From Falsiroseomonas sp044341625 (GTDB lineage: Bacteria; Pseudomonadota; Alphaproteobacteria; Acetobacterales; Acetobacteraceae): a stretch of 7,115 nucleotides of DNA. Position numbers and translations under genes: made by a program. Below are positions 1 to 5,940 of the stretch, piece by piece. A model generated the notes under the pieces. That model was not told the origin of the DNA. It worked only from the letters and a program-made list of their open reading frames with translations, and ran no database searches. The stretch covers positions 1-7,115 of the forward strand of contig JBIIRI010000168.1 in NCBI GenBank assembly GCA_044341625.1. Reading direction: 5' to 3'. Position 1 is the first letter of the stretch, and every line of letters begins with the position of its first letter.

Positions 1-71
1 AAGACCCAGGGGATCCAGCGGCTGCGGTTCGGGTCGAAGTCGCGGGGTGGGGACAGGGTGTTGTCGCTCAT
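1..71 (-). CDS. ccoH: CcoH/FixH N-terminus, partial (cut by window edge)
   Basis: Only the first 23 codons are visible, starting with ATG at 71-69 and reading off the left end of the window. The peptide begins MSDNTLSPPRDF and ends in an SRWIPWV segment, the cytoplasmic lead-in that usually precedes the single membrane helix of FixH/CcoH proteins. The ccoG stop codon is one base upstream (TGA-C-ATG), so translation is probably coupled. The Shine-Dalgarno is weak (GGGG inside the end of ccoG). In this family, CcoH is a small membrane protein needed for stable assembly of cbb3 oxidase, and it normally follows ccoG. The call rests on position and on the RWIPWV signature. The helix and periplasmic domain are outside the window, as are any following ccoI and ccoS. 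Confidence 0.8.
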   Translation of the reverse strand, partial: MSDNTLSPPRDFDPNRSRWIPWV

Positions 72-72
72 G

Positions 73-1575
73 TCATTTCGGCCCCAGGAAGACGCTGGTG
101 GTGCGGGTGACGGTGCGGCCGCGCGCATCGAGCAGGCGGAAGGCGACGGGGGTCGATTCACGCCCCGGCTGGCCCGGCGGCAGCGTGGCCAAGGCGCGCC
201 ATTCGGTGATGCCGTCGGCGCGTGTCGTGACGCGGAAGCGATTGGGCCCGATCGCCTCGGCTTCCTGCACGGTCAGATTCAGCGGCGCCGTGCTGTCCAG
301 CACCAGCACCAGCTCCCCGGCCTCGCGCCGCTTGTTGGCGATCTTGAGCGTATAGGCGTTGCGGATGCCGCCATCGGACAGATGCACGAACAACGGCGCG
401 CGGTCGCGCAGGACGGACAGCGTCACATCCTGCCGCAGCAGCCAGGCGCCGAGCATCACCGCCATCACGGCGCCGAGCACGCCGGCATAGATGATGGTGC
501 GCGGGCGGATGAAGCGCGGCACCTGGCGCGCGCCCATCCCCGCTACCGTCCGCGCCGCGCAGGGCGGCATCGGCTTCGTCGCGGCTTCGGCAGCGGCGAG
601 GTTGCCCAGCGTCTCGAAGGCGATCAGGCCGGTGGGCTTGTCCAGCCGCGTCATGATGTCGTCGCAGGCATCGATGCAGAGCCCGCAGCCGATGCATTCC
701 ATCTGCTGGCCGTCGCGGATGTCGATGCCCGTCGGGCAGACATGCACGCAGGCGCCGCAATCGACGCAGTCGCCGTGGCCCTGTTCCTTCAGCTTGCCGC
801 GCGGTTCCCCGCGCCAGGCGCGGTAGGACACGACGAGGGAATTCTCATCCAGCATCGCGGCCTGGAAGCGCGGCCAGGGGCACATATAGGTGCAGACCTG
901 TTCCCGCGCCCAGCCGGCCAGCAGATAGGTGGTGCCGGTGAACAGGGCGAAGAAGAAGAAGACCTCCTTGCTCGCGGTGCCGGTCAGCAATTCGACGACC
1001 ACGGTCGGCGCGTCGCGGAAATACATAATCCAGGCGCCGCCGGTTGCCGCCGCGATGGCGATCCACGCGGCATGCGTCAGCGCCTTCTTGCGCCATTTCG
1101 CGGCGGTCCAGGGCGCCTTGTCGAGCTTCATGCGTTCGTTGCGGTCGCCCTGGATAAGGCGTTCCACCCACATGAACAGATCGGTCCAGACCGTCTGCGG
1201 GCAGGTGAAGCCGCACCAGACGCGGCCGAACAGCGATGTCGCGGCGAACAGCCCGATCGCGCCCAGCACCAGCAGGCCGGTGAGGAAATAGACCTCCTGC
1301 GGCCAGATCTCGAAGAAGAAGAAGTACAGGCGGCCGTGGCCCATATCGACCAGCACGGCCTGGTTCGGCGCATCCGGGCCGCGATCCCAGCGGATCCAGG
1401 GGATGACGTAGTAGAGGCCGAGGCAGGCGATGAGCACCGCCCATTTCGCGCGCCGCACCGTGCCGGAGACAGCCTTCGGATAGACCTTCTGGTGGCTGGC
1501 ATAGAGCGGCTGGTCAGCCGCCGGAGTCGCGCGCCCCGGCGGCTGCACCTTCTCCTTCGCGCGGACGTCGTTCAT
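73..1575 (-). CDS. ccoG: CcoG/FixG/RdxA-type membrane iron-sulfur protein of cbb3 oxidase biogenesis
   Basis: The 500-residue product has about five membrane helices (roughly 43-61, 95-113, 167-187, 204-222 and 358-381). The membrane part carries the CGFTCPQ motif (Cys121, Cys125) and the CTYMCPW motif (Cys228, Cys232), shared with NapH-like proteins. Two ferredoxin-type 4Fe-4S motifs follow: Cys270/273/276/280 (CVDCGACVHVCP) and Cys294/297/300/304 (CIGCGLCIDAC). Residues after about 385 match the Ig-like FixG C-terminal domain. CcoG has been reported as a cupric reductase that supplies Cu(I) for the CuB site of cbb3 oxidase (established for Rhodobacter). The start at 1575 is chosen because GGGGAGA lies 8 nt upstream. 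In-frame TTG at 1632 and ATG at 1617 lack well-spaced sites. An Ala-rich linker with an extra Cys (Cys339) sits between the ferredoxin motifs and the last helix. The gene lies between ccoP and ccoH. Confidence 0.96.
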   Translation of the reverse strand: MNDVRAKEKVQPPGRATPAADQPLYASHQKVYPKAVSGTVRRAKWAVLIACLGLYYVIPWIRWDRGPDAPNQAVLVDMGHGRLYFFFFEIWPQEVYFLTGLLVLGAIGLFAATSLFGRVWCGFTCPQTVWTDLFMWVERLIQGDRNERMKLDKAPWTAAKWRKKALTHAAWIAIAAATGGAWIMYFRDAPTVVVELLTGTASKEVFFFFALFTGTTYLLAGWAREQVCTYMCPWPRFQAAMLDENSLVVSYRAWRGEPRGKLKEQGHGDCVDCGACVHVCPTGIDIRDGQQMECIGCGLCIDACDDIMTRLDKPTGLIAFETLGNLAAAEAATKPMPPCAARTVAGMGARQVPRFIRPRTIIYAGVLGAVMAVMLGAWLLRQDVTLSVLRDRAPLFVHLSDGGIRNAYTLKIANKRREAGELVLVLDSTAPLNLTVQEAEAIGPNRFRVTTRADGITEWRALATLPPGQPGRESTPVAFRLLDARGRTVTRTTSVFLGPK

Positions 1576-1583
1576 GACGTCGG

Positions 1584-1590
1584 TCTCCCC
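1584..1590 (-). promoter_or_regulatory. Shine-Dalgarno of ccoG
   Basis: The minus strand reads GGGGAGA, 8 nt before the ATG at 1575-1573. This site decides the ccoG start against the upstream in-frame TTG (1632) and ATG (1617). A similar GGGGAGA at the end of ccoP is too far (about 15 nt) from the 1617 ATG to serve it well. Confidence 0.65.
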
Positions 1591-1628
1591 AGACCGGTGC
1601 GATGGCGTCGGAGGCATCCGCCCGCCGT

Positions 1629-2501
1629 TCAATTCTCCCCGCCGCCAAGGGCGTGGACATAGACGGTGAGCATGTTGACGATGGCCGGATCCAGCCGGCC
1701 GCCCCAGGACGGCATCACGCCCATCCGCGGATTGGCGATGCTGCGCGCGATCGCCGCGCTGTCGCTACCATACAGCCACACGCGGTCCGACAGGCGCGGG
1801 GCGCCGACATCGCGATTCCCCTCCCCGCCATCGCCATGGCAGCTGGCGCAATTCTCGGCATAGATCGCCTGGCCGCGGGATGCGGCGGCGGCATCCGTCG
1901 CGCGGCCGGAGAAGGTCAGCACGAATTCCGCCGCGTCGGAGGCCTGGGCGTGGGTCAGCACGCCATCGGCCACGAAGCGCGGCATCATGCTCTGCCGTTC
2001 CTCCTCGCTCTCGCCCGCGCGGATGCCGTGCAGGATGGCGTGGCGGATGGCTTCATGCGTGCCGCCCCAGATCCAATCGTCATCCGCCAGCGACGGGAAG
2101 CCGCCCGGCGCACCCTGCCCGCCCGCGCCGTGGCAGCCGGCGCAGTTGTTGGCGAAGGCGATGCGCCCGCCCGCCATGGCGAAGGCGCGCAGCTGGCCAT
2201 CGGCGGCGATCTGATCCGGCGTCGCGGCGCGGATGCGGTCCATCATCGGCGCCATGCGCGCCTGCGCCGCCGCGACATCCTGCGTCACCGCCTCTCGTGC
2301 CACCCAGCCCGTCAGGCCGGTCCAGCCCTTCACCGGGAAGGCCGGGTAGAGCACGACCCACACCGCCGAGAAGGCGATGGTGAGATACAGCAGATAGAGC
2401 CCCCATTTGGGCAGCGGCGTGTTGAGTTCCTTCAGCCCGTCCCATTCATGGCCCGTGGTCTCGGTGCCGGTGACGGCGTCCTTCTCGATCTTGGTCGGCA
2501 T
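1629..2501 (-). CDS. ccoP: cbb3-type cytochrome c oxidase subunit III (dihaem cytochrome c, CcoP/FixP)
   Basis: The 290-residue product has a short cytoplasmic N-terminus that includes the CcoP-typical HEWDGLKELNTPLPKW segment (18-33). One membrane helix (about 34-53) follows, then two periplasmic cytochrome c domains. Haem sites are CAGCH (Cys120, Cys123, His124) and CASCH (Cys218, Cys221, His222). Likely axial methionines are Met172 or Met173 (MMPRF) and Met263 (GVMPSWGG). CcoP passes electrons from soluble cytochrome c towards CcoO and the CcoN active site. The start at 2501 is chosen over the in-frame ATG at 2564 because GGAGGT sits 7 nt upstream and conserved sequence begins just after it. 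The 2564 start would overlap ccoQ by about 60 nt. One base separates the ccoQ stop from this start (TGA-G-ATG), suggesting coupling. Length and domain order are normal for the family. Confidence 0.97.
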   Translation of the reverse strand: MPTKIEKDAVTGTETTGHEWDGLKELNTPLPKWGLYLLYLTIAFSAVWVVLYPAFPVKGWTGLTGWVAREAVTQDVAAAQARMAPMMDRIRAATPDQIAADGQLRAFAMAGGRIAFANNCAGCHGAGGQGAPGGFPSLADDDWIWGGTHEAIRHAILHGIRAGESEEERQSMMPRFVADGVLTHAQASDAAEFVLTFSGRATDAAAASRGQAIYAENCASCHGDGGEGNRDVGAPRLSDRVWLYGSDSAAIARSIANPRMGVMPSWGGRLDPAIVNMLTVYVHALGGGEN

Positions 2502-2502
2502 C

Positions 2503-2712
2503 TCAGCGACCTCCGCTGGCGGACGGCGGAGGGGGGTCGCGCCGCAGGCGCGCGGGTGGGTCATCCCGCAGCGGGATGTCGCCCGCGCGTTCGTAGCCGC
2601 GCTTCCGCCAGGGGGACATCACATAGAGGATGATTCCGGTGAACAGGACGAAGAACCAGACGACCCACAGCGTGGAGAGTGTGGATTGCATGGCGGCGAG
2701 GGTCTCGAACAT
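2503..2712 (-). CDS. ccoQ: cbb3-type cytochrome c oxidase subunit IV (CcoQ/FixQ)
   Basis: The 69-residue product has one membrane helix (about 14-33, WVVWFFVLFTGIILYVM). A basic segment (SPWRKRGYE) follows, then a short polar tail, the usual layout of CcoQ. CcoQ is a small non-catalytic subunit that stabilises the complex, especially the association of CcoP with the CcoN-CcoO core. The tail is Pro- and Arg-rich and ends PPPPSASGGR; CcoQ tails vary, so this is not alarming. The start is well supported by a perfect AAGGAGG, 6 nt upstream, that overlaps the ccoO stop codon. The gene sits between ccoO and ccoP as in other alphaproteobacterial operons. Sequence identity alone is weak for such a short protein, so position carries much of the call. 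Confidence 0.92.
   Translation of the reverse strand: MFETLAAMQSTLSTLWVVWFFVLFTGIILYVMSPWRKRGYERAGDIPLRDDPPARLRRDPPPPSASGGR
2509..2514 (-). promoter_or_regulatory. Shine-Dalgarno of ccoP inside ccoQ
   Basis: The minus strand reads GGAGGT, 7 nt before the ATG at 2501-2499. It lies within the last codons of ccoQ and fixes the ccoP start at 2501 rather than 2564. Confidence 0.75.
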
Positions 2713-2718
2713 CCGATG

Positions 2719-2725
2719 CCTCCTT
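2719..2725 (-). promoter_or_regulatory. Shine-Dalgarno of ccoQ overlapping the ccoO stop
   Basis: The minus strand reads TAAGGAGG: the ccoO stop codon TAA runs directly into a perfect AAGGAGG, 6 nt before the ccoQ ATG. This is the strongest ribosome-binding site in the operon and implies translational coupling or re-initiation. Confidence 0.75.
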
Positions 2726-3452
2726 ACTGCTGCCGCAGCTGTTCGGGGGTCACGTCGCGGAACTGCACAAGCGTGCCGAGCATCTGCAGATAGGCGACCA
2801 GCGCATCCATCTCCGTGATCCGGTTCGGATCGCCGTCGAAGGTGGCCTGGCGGGCGCGGGCGTAGCGGCCCTGGAAGGCAGAAGCGTCGCGATCCGGCCG
2901 CGCCTGCGCTTCCAGATCGGCGCGGGCATTCGCCACCATCTCATCCGTGTAGGGCACGCCGATCGCGCGCTTGGCGCGCAGATGCTGCTGGATGTCCGTG
3001 TAGTTCAGCGGCCGGTCCAGGAATGCGTAGGGCGGCATGATGCTCTCAGGCACCACCGCGCGCGGGTCGCGCAGATGCGCGGCCTGCCAGTCATCCGAAT
3101 ACCGCCCGCCGACACGCGCGAGGTCGGGCCCCGTGCGCTTCGAACCCCATTGGAAGGGGTGGTCGTACATGCTCTCCGCCGCCAGGGAGAAATGCCCGTA
3201 GCGTTCCAATTCGTCGCGGAAGGGGCGGATCATCTGGCTGTGGCAGGTGTAGCAGCCTTCGCGGATGTAGATGTTGCGCCCCGCGAGTTCGAGCGGCGTG
3301 TAGGGGCGGATGCCCTCCACGCGTTCGATGGTGGACGCGACCGTGAACAGCGGGACGATCTGCGCGAGCCCGCCGATCGAGACCGTGATGAGCGTGAGCA
3401 CGCCCATCAGGATCAGGTTCTTCTCGATCAGCCCGTGATTGAACCACTTCAT
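2724..3452 (-). CDS. ccoO: cbb3-type cytochrome c oxidase subunit II (monohaem cytochrome c, CcoO/FixO)
   Basis: The 242-residue product has an N-terminal membrane anchor (about 12-36) and a periplasmic monohaem cytochrome c domain. The haem c site is CYTCH (Cys67, Cys70, His71), inside the typical GRNIYIREGCYTCHSQMIRP context. The axial methionine is probably Met139 in SIMPPYAFL. CcoO takes electrons from CcoP and passes them to haem b in CcoN. Length and motif spacing match the family. The ATG at 3452 lies 13 nt after the ccoN stop and has an AAGGGGG Shine-Dalgarno (3460-3466, spacing 7 nt) that partly overlaps that stop, so the reading frames are probably coupled. No feature suggests damage. 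Confidence 0.98.
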   Translation of the reverse strand: MKWFNHGLIEKNLILMGVLTLITVSIGGLAQIVPLFTVASTIERVEGIRPYTPLELAGRNIYIREGCYTCHSQMIRPFRDELERYGHFSLAAESMYDHPFQWGSKRTGPDLARVGGRYSDDWQAAHLRDPRAVVPESIMPPYAFLDRPLNYTDIQQHLRAKRAIGVPYTDEMVANARADLEAQARPDRDASAFQGRYARARQATFDGDPNRITEMDALVAYLQMLGTLVQFRDVTPEQLRQQ

Positions 3453-3465
3453 CGCCGTGCCCCCT

Positions 3466-4974
3466 TCACGCGGCCGCGGCCGGCACAGCGGCGACAGGGG
3501 CGGGGGCGGCGACCGCCTCCGCCTGCTCGCCGCGGGTGACGGTCATCCACAAATTGTAGACCATGATCAGCGCGCCGCTGAGATACAGCACGCCGCCGAG
3601 GACGCGGATGGCGTAGTACGGGTACATCGCCGCCACCGTCTCGATGAAGCTGTATTGCAGGAAGCCGTTCTCGTCATAGGCGCGCCACATCAGGCCCTGC
3701 AGGATGCCCGACACCCACATCGCCGTGATGTAGAGAACGATGCCCAGGGTTGCGATCCAGAAGTGCCAGGAGACGAGCCGGTCGGAGTAGAGCGCCTTCT
3801 TGTTCCAGAGCCTCGGGAACAGGTAGTACAGCGCGCCGAAGGTGACGAAGCCGACCCACCCCATCGCGCCCGAATGCACATGCCCGATGGTCCAGTCGGT
3901 GTAGTGCGACAGGCTGTTCACGGCCTTGATGGACATGACCGGCCCTTCGAAGGTCGACATGCCGTAGAAGCCGAGCGAGGTGACGGTGAAGCGCAGCGAC
4001 GGGTTGGTTCGCAGCTTGTCCCAGGCGCCGGACAGCGTCATCACGCCGTTGATCATGCCGCCCCAGGACGGCATCCACAGCATGATCGAGAACACCATGC
4101 CGAGCGTCTGCGCCCAATCCGGCAGCGCGGTGTAGTGCAGGTGGTGCGGACCCGCCCAGATATAGAGGAAGATCAGCGACCAGAAATGCACGATGGACAG
4201 GCGATAGGAATAGACCGGCCGGTCCGCCTGCTTCGGGATGAAGTAGTACATCATCCCGAGGAAGCCCGCGGTCAGGAAGAAGCCCACCGCGTTGTGGCCG
4301 TACCACCACTGGATCATCGCATCCTGCACGCCTGAAGCGAGGCCGTAGGATTTGGAATGGCCGAGCGTGACCGGCAGCGCCAGGTTGTTGCCGATATGCA
4401 GCATCGCGACGGTCACGATGAAAGCCAGGTAGAACCAGTTCGCGACGTAGATATGCGGCTCCTCACGGCGGAGGATGGTGCCGCCGAAGGCGACCAGGTA
4501 GTGCACCCACACCACCGTCAGCCACAGATCCACATACCATTCGGGCTCGGCGTATTCCTTGCCTTGCGTGACGCCGAGCACATAGCCGAGCGCCGCGGCG
4601 ACGATCACGAACTGGTAGCCCCAGAACAGGAACCACCCCATCGGCTCCCCGCCGAACAGCCGCGCGCGGCAGGTGCGCTGCACGACATAGAGCGAGGTGC
4701 AGAACAGCGCGTTGCCGCCGAAGGCGAAGATCACCGCGCTGGTATGGACCGGCCGCAGCCGCCCGAAGGTGGTCCATTCGAGATCGAGGTTGAGCAGCGG
4801 CCAGGCGAGCTGGGAGGCGATCAGCACGCCCATCAGGAAGCCCACCACACCCCAGAAGACGGTCGCGATCGCGAAGGCGCGGATCGGCGCCTCGATGTAA
4901 GCCTCGCTCCGCACGGTGGCGCGCGATCCCGTCGCGGGTCCCGCCAGCGCAGCGGCAAAGCCTGTTACAGACAT
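3466..4974 (-). CDS. ccoN: cbb3-type cytochrome c oxidase catalytic subunit I (CcoN/FixN)
   Basis: The 502-residue polytopic haem-copper oxidase subunit reduces O2 to water at the haem b3-CuB centre in the inner membrane. Visible ligands are His77 (RPVHTSA) and His367 for low-spin haem b, His365 for haem b3 (WTIGHVHSGAMGW), and His227 (WYGHNAV), His277 and His278 (AGPHHLHY) for CuB. Tyr271 (FLYIW), six residues before His277, is the helix VII tyrosine that is cross-linked in C-family oxidases. Glu343 (TFEGP) corresponds to the conserved glutamate of the K-type proton path. The start at 4974 follows GGAGGGGAG by 10 nt. The in-frame ATG at 5022 would fall almost at the predicted transcription start and has no good site. 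The extreme C-terminus (about 484-502) is a low-complexity Ala/Pro/Val tail. This is the first gene of the operon, preceded by an FNR/FixK box. Confidence 0.99.
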   Translation of the reverse strand: MSVTGFAAALAGPATGSRATVRSEAYIEAPIRAFAIATVFWGVVGFLMGVLIASQLAWPLLNLDLEWTTFGRLRPVHTSAVIFAFGGNALFCTSLYVVQRTCRARLFGGEPMGWFLFWGYQFVIVAAALGYVLGVTQGKEYAEPEWYVDLWLTVVWVHYLVAFGGTILRREEPHIYVANWFYLAFIVTVAMLHIGNNLALPVTLGHSKSYGLASGVQDAMIQWWYGHNAVGFFLTAGFLGMMYYFIPKQADRPVYSYRLSIVHFWSLIFLYIWAGPHHLHYTALPDWAQTLGMVFSIMLWMPSWGGMINGVMTLSGAWDKLRTNPSLRFTVTSLGFYGMSTFEGPVMSIKAVNSLSHYTDWTIGHVHSGAMGWVGFVTFGALYYLFPRLWNKKALYSDRLVSWHFWIATLGIVLYITAMWVSGILQGLMWRAYDENGFLQYSFIETVAAMYPYYAIRVLGGVLYLSGALIMVYNLWMTVTRGEQAEAVAAPAPVAAVPAAAA

Positions 4975-4984
4975 GAGGTCGGAT

Positions 4985-4993
4985 CTCCCCTCC
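4985..4993 (-). promoter_or_regulatory. Shine-Dalgarno of ccoN
   Basis: The minus strand reads GGAGGGGAG, 10 nt before the ATG at 4974-4972. It supports the 4974 start over the in-frame ATG at 5022. Confidence 0.65.
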
Positions 4994-5030
4994 GCGCGCC
5001 GAGGTCGCGAGCCGACCAGCACGTTCCGGC

Positions 5031-5036
5031 AGAAAA
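5031..5036 (-). promoter_or_regulatory. Candidate -10 element of the ccoN promoter
   Basis: The minus strand reads TTTTCT. If the FNR/FixK box (centre 5065.5) acts at the usual class II position of -41.5, transcription would start near 5024 and the -10 hexamer should fall at 5031-5036, where this A/T-rich hexamer lies in otherwise GC-rich DNA. The match to TATAAT is only 3 of 6. The leader to ccoN would be about 50 nt. Confidence 0.4.
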
Positions 5037-5057
5037 CCCTCCCACGAAGGTCACGTC

Positions 5058-5073
5058 CTTGATCCGGATCAAG
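5058..5073. promoter_or_regulatory. FNR/FixK-type anaerobox between ccoN and the DUF2189 gene
   Basis: CTTGATCCGGATCAAG is a perfect 16-bp palindrome with an exact TTGAT-N4-ATCAA core (5059-5072). This is the consensus for FNR, FnrL and FixK regulators, which control cbb3 oxidase operons in alphaproteobacteria. Its centre is 91.5 nt from the ccoN start codon and 75.5 nt from the DUF2189 start at 5141. It can work in both directions because it is symmetric. The regulator itself is not in the window, so FNR versus FixK cannot be decided. Confidence 0.92.
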
Positions 5074-5093
5074 TCCGGCGACGATGCATGGAT

Positions 5094-5099
5094 TCTACT
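5094..5099 (+). promoter_or_regulatory. Candidate -10 element of the DUF2189 gene promoter
   Basis: TCTACT matches TATAAT at 4 of 6 positions. Class II geometry from the box centre at 5065.5 puts a start site near 5107 and a -10 near 5095-5100, within one base of this hexamer. The leader to the ATG at 5141 would be about 34 nt and would contain the GGGGAGG ribosome-binding site. Confidence 0.4.
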
Positions 5100-5123
5100 C
5101 TGCGGGCATGGCGGGCGGCCGTT

Positions 5124-5130
5124 GGGGAGG
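5124..5130 (+). promoter_or_regulatory. Shine-Dalgarno of the DUF2189 gene
   Basis: GGGGAGG lies 10 nt before the ATG at 5141. In-frame ATGs at 5084 and 5108 have no such site, and the first lies upstream of the predicted transcription start. Confidence 0.65.
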
Positions 5131-5140
5131 TGGCAGGCAG

Positions 5141-5920
5141 ATGGACGAGACGACGGGACAGGCGACGGCATCGCAGGCAGTCCGCATCCAGCTGGTACCG
5201 AATGACCGCCCCTGGGCGTGGCTCGAAGCCGGCTGGCGCGACCTGATGGCGACGCCGCATATCGGCTTCTTCTATGGCGGCGCGGTGGTCGTCGCGGGCT
5301 GGTCGCTGGTGATGCTGCTGCTCGCGGCCGGGGCGACCTGGGCCGTGCTGCCGGCGGTGGCAGGGTTCTTCCTCGTTGCGCCCGTGGTAGCCGCCGGGCT
5401 GTACGAAACATCGCGCCGGCGCGAGCGGGGCGAGGCCACCTCGCTCGGCATCGCCTTCGGCGCCTTCCGCCGCAACGCACCGCAGCTGGCGCTGATGGGC
5501 GCGGTGCTGCTGGTCATCAACCTGTTCTGGGTGCGGATGGCGGGGCTGATCTTCGCGATCTTCTTCGGCATGGGCTTCGCGCCGACGCTCGAGCATCTGC
5601 CGGCGGCGATGCTGCGGTCGGATCAGCTGCTGCCCTTCCTCATCGTCGGCACGGGCGTGGGCTTCGTGCTGGCGTCGGTTGCCTTTGCTGTTTCCGCCGT
5701 GTCGATCCCGATGATCGTGGACCGCGACATCTCCGCCTTCGAGGCGATCGTGATCTCGATCCGCGCGACGCTCGACAATTGGCGCGCGATGGCGTTTTGG
5801 GCCGGGCTGATCGTGGTGTTCACCGCGATGGCGCTGGTGCCCTTCTTCCTCGGCCTCGCGCTGGTGCTGCCGCTGATCGGGCATGCGACCTGGCATGCGT
5901 ACCGGGACATCGTCAGGTAG
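5141..5920 (+). CDS. DUF2189 family integral membrane protein, divergent from the cbb3 operon
   Basis: The 259-residue product has a short polar N-terminus and then about six hydrophobic segments (roughly 41-63, 66-87, 113-145, 163-190 and a long stretch at 213-245 that could be two helices). Family-like landmarks are PWAWLEAGWRDLMATP (24-39) before the first helix, GLYETSRRRERGE (86-98) in a basic loop, IVDRDISAFEAI (192-203), and the ending GHATWHAYRDIV (247-258). These fit the DUF2189 family, whose function is not established and whose members Pfam notes among proteins annotated as putative cytochrome c oxidases. No haem- or copper-ligand pattern is visible, so it should not be called an oxidase subunit. 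The divergent arrangement around a shared FNR/FixK box suggests a role linked to low-oxygen respiration; that role is inference. The next gene converges on it after 20 nt. Confidence 0.85.
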   Translation: MDETTGQATASQAVRIQLVPNDRPWAWLEAGWRDLMATPHIGFFYGGAVVVAGWSLVMLLLAAGATWAVLPAVAGFFLVAPVVAAGLYETSRRRERGEATSLGIAFGAFRRNAPQLALMGAVLLVINLFWVRMAGLIFAIFFGMGFAPTLEHLPAAMLRSDQLLPFLIVGTGVGFVLASVAFAVSAVSIPMIVDRDISAFEAIVISIRATLDNWRAMAFWAGLIVVFTAMALVPFFLGLALVLPLIGHATWHAYRDIVR

Positions 5921-5940
5921 GCTCGAAGGGCGCCGCCCGC

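Noticed and set aside
58..1662. A 534-codon open frame on the plus strand, longer than the ccoG gene it lies opposite
   Set aside because: It is an antisense shadow of ccoG and the end of ccoP. Its translation is dominated by Arg, His, Ala, Gly, Asp and Gln with no domain or membrane pattern, as expected for open antisense frames in GC-rich DNA, whereas the minus strand encodes an intact CcoG.
3469..3525. Low-complexity GC-rich tract at the end of ccoN as a possible non-coding repeat or hairpin
   Set aside because: It is in frame and encodes an Ala/Pro/Val-rich C-terminal tail; CcoN C-termini vary and no ordered repeat unit is evident.
4975..5022. Longer CcoN starting at the in-frame ATG at 5022
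   Set aside because: The extra 16 residues (MLVGSRPRRAEGR...) are not CcoN-like, there is no ribosome-binding site, and the predicted transcription start near 5024 leaves no leader. The 4974 ATG has GGAGGGGAG upstream.
5084..5140. Longer DUF2189 protein starting at ATG 5084 or 5108
   Set aside because: Neither has a Shine-Dalgarno, the added residues are Gly-rich filler, and 5084 lies upstream of the predicted transcription start. The ATG at 5141 has GGGGAGG at 10 nt.
1602..5205. Further long plus-strand frames (1602-2633, 2679-3539, 3439-4335, 4357-5205)
   Set aside because: They lie antisense to ccoP, ccoQ, ccoO and ccoN, have the same shadow composition and no recognisable motifs; the last also runs across the promoter region and into the DUF2189 gene.
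5069..5896. A 275-codon minus-strand frame opposite the DUF2189 gene
   Set aside because: It is rich in His, Arg, Gln and Glu without any family pattern, while the plus strand encodes a coherent polytopic membrane protein with DUF2189 landmarks.
5928..5938. Possible terminator hairpin between the convergent genes (GGGC-GCC-GCCC)
   Set aside because: The stem is only 4 bp and no T-run follows on either strand; such short inverted repeats are expected by chance in GC-rich DNA.
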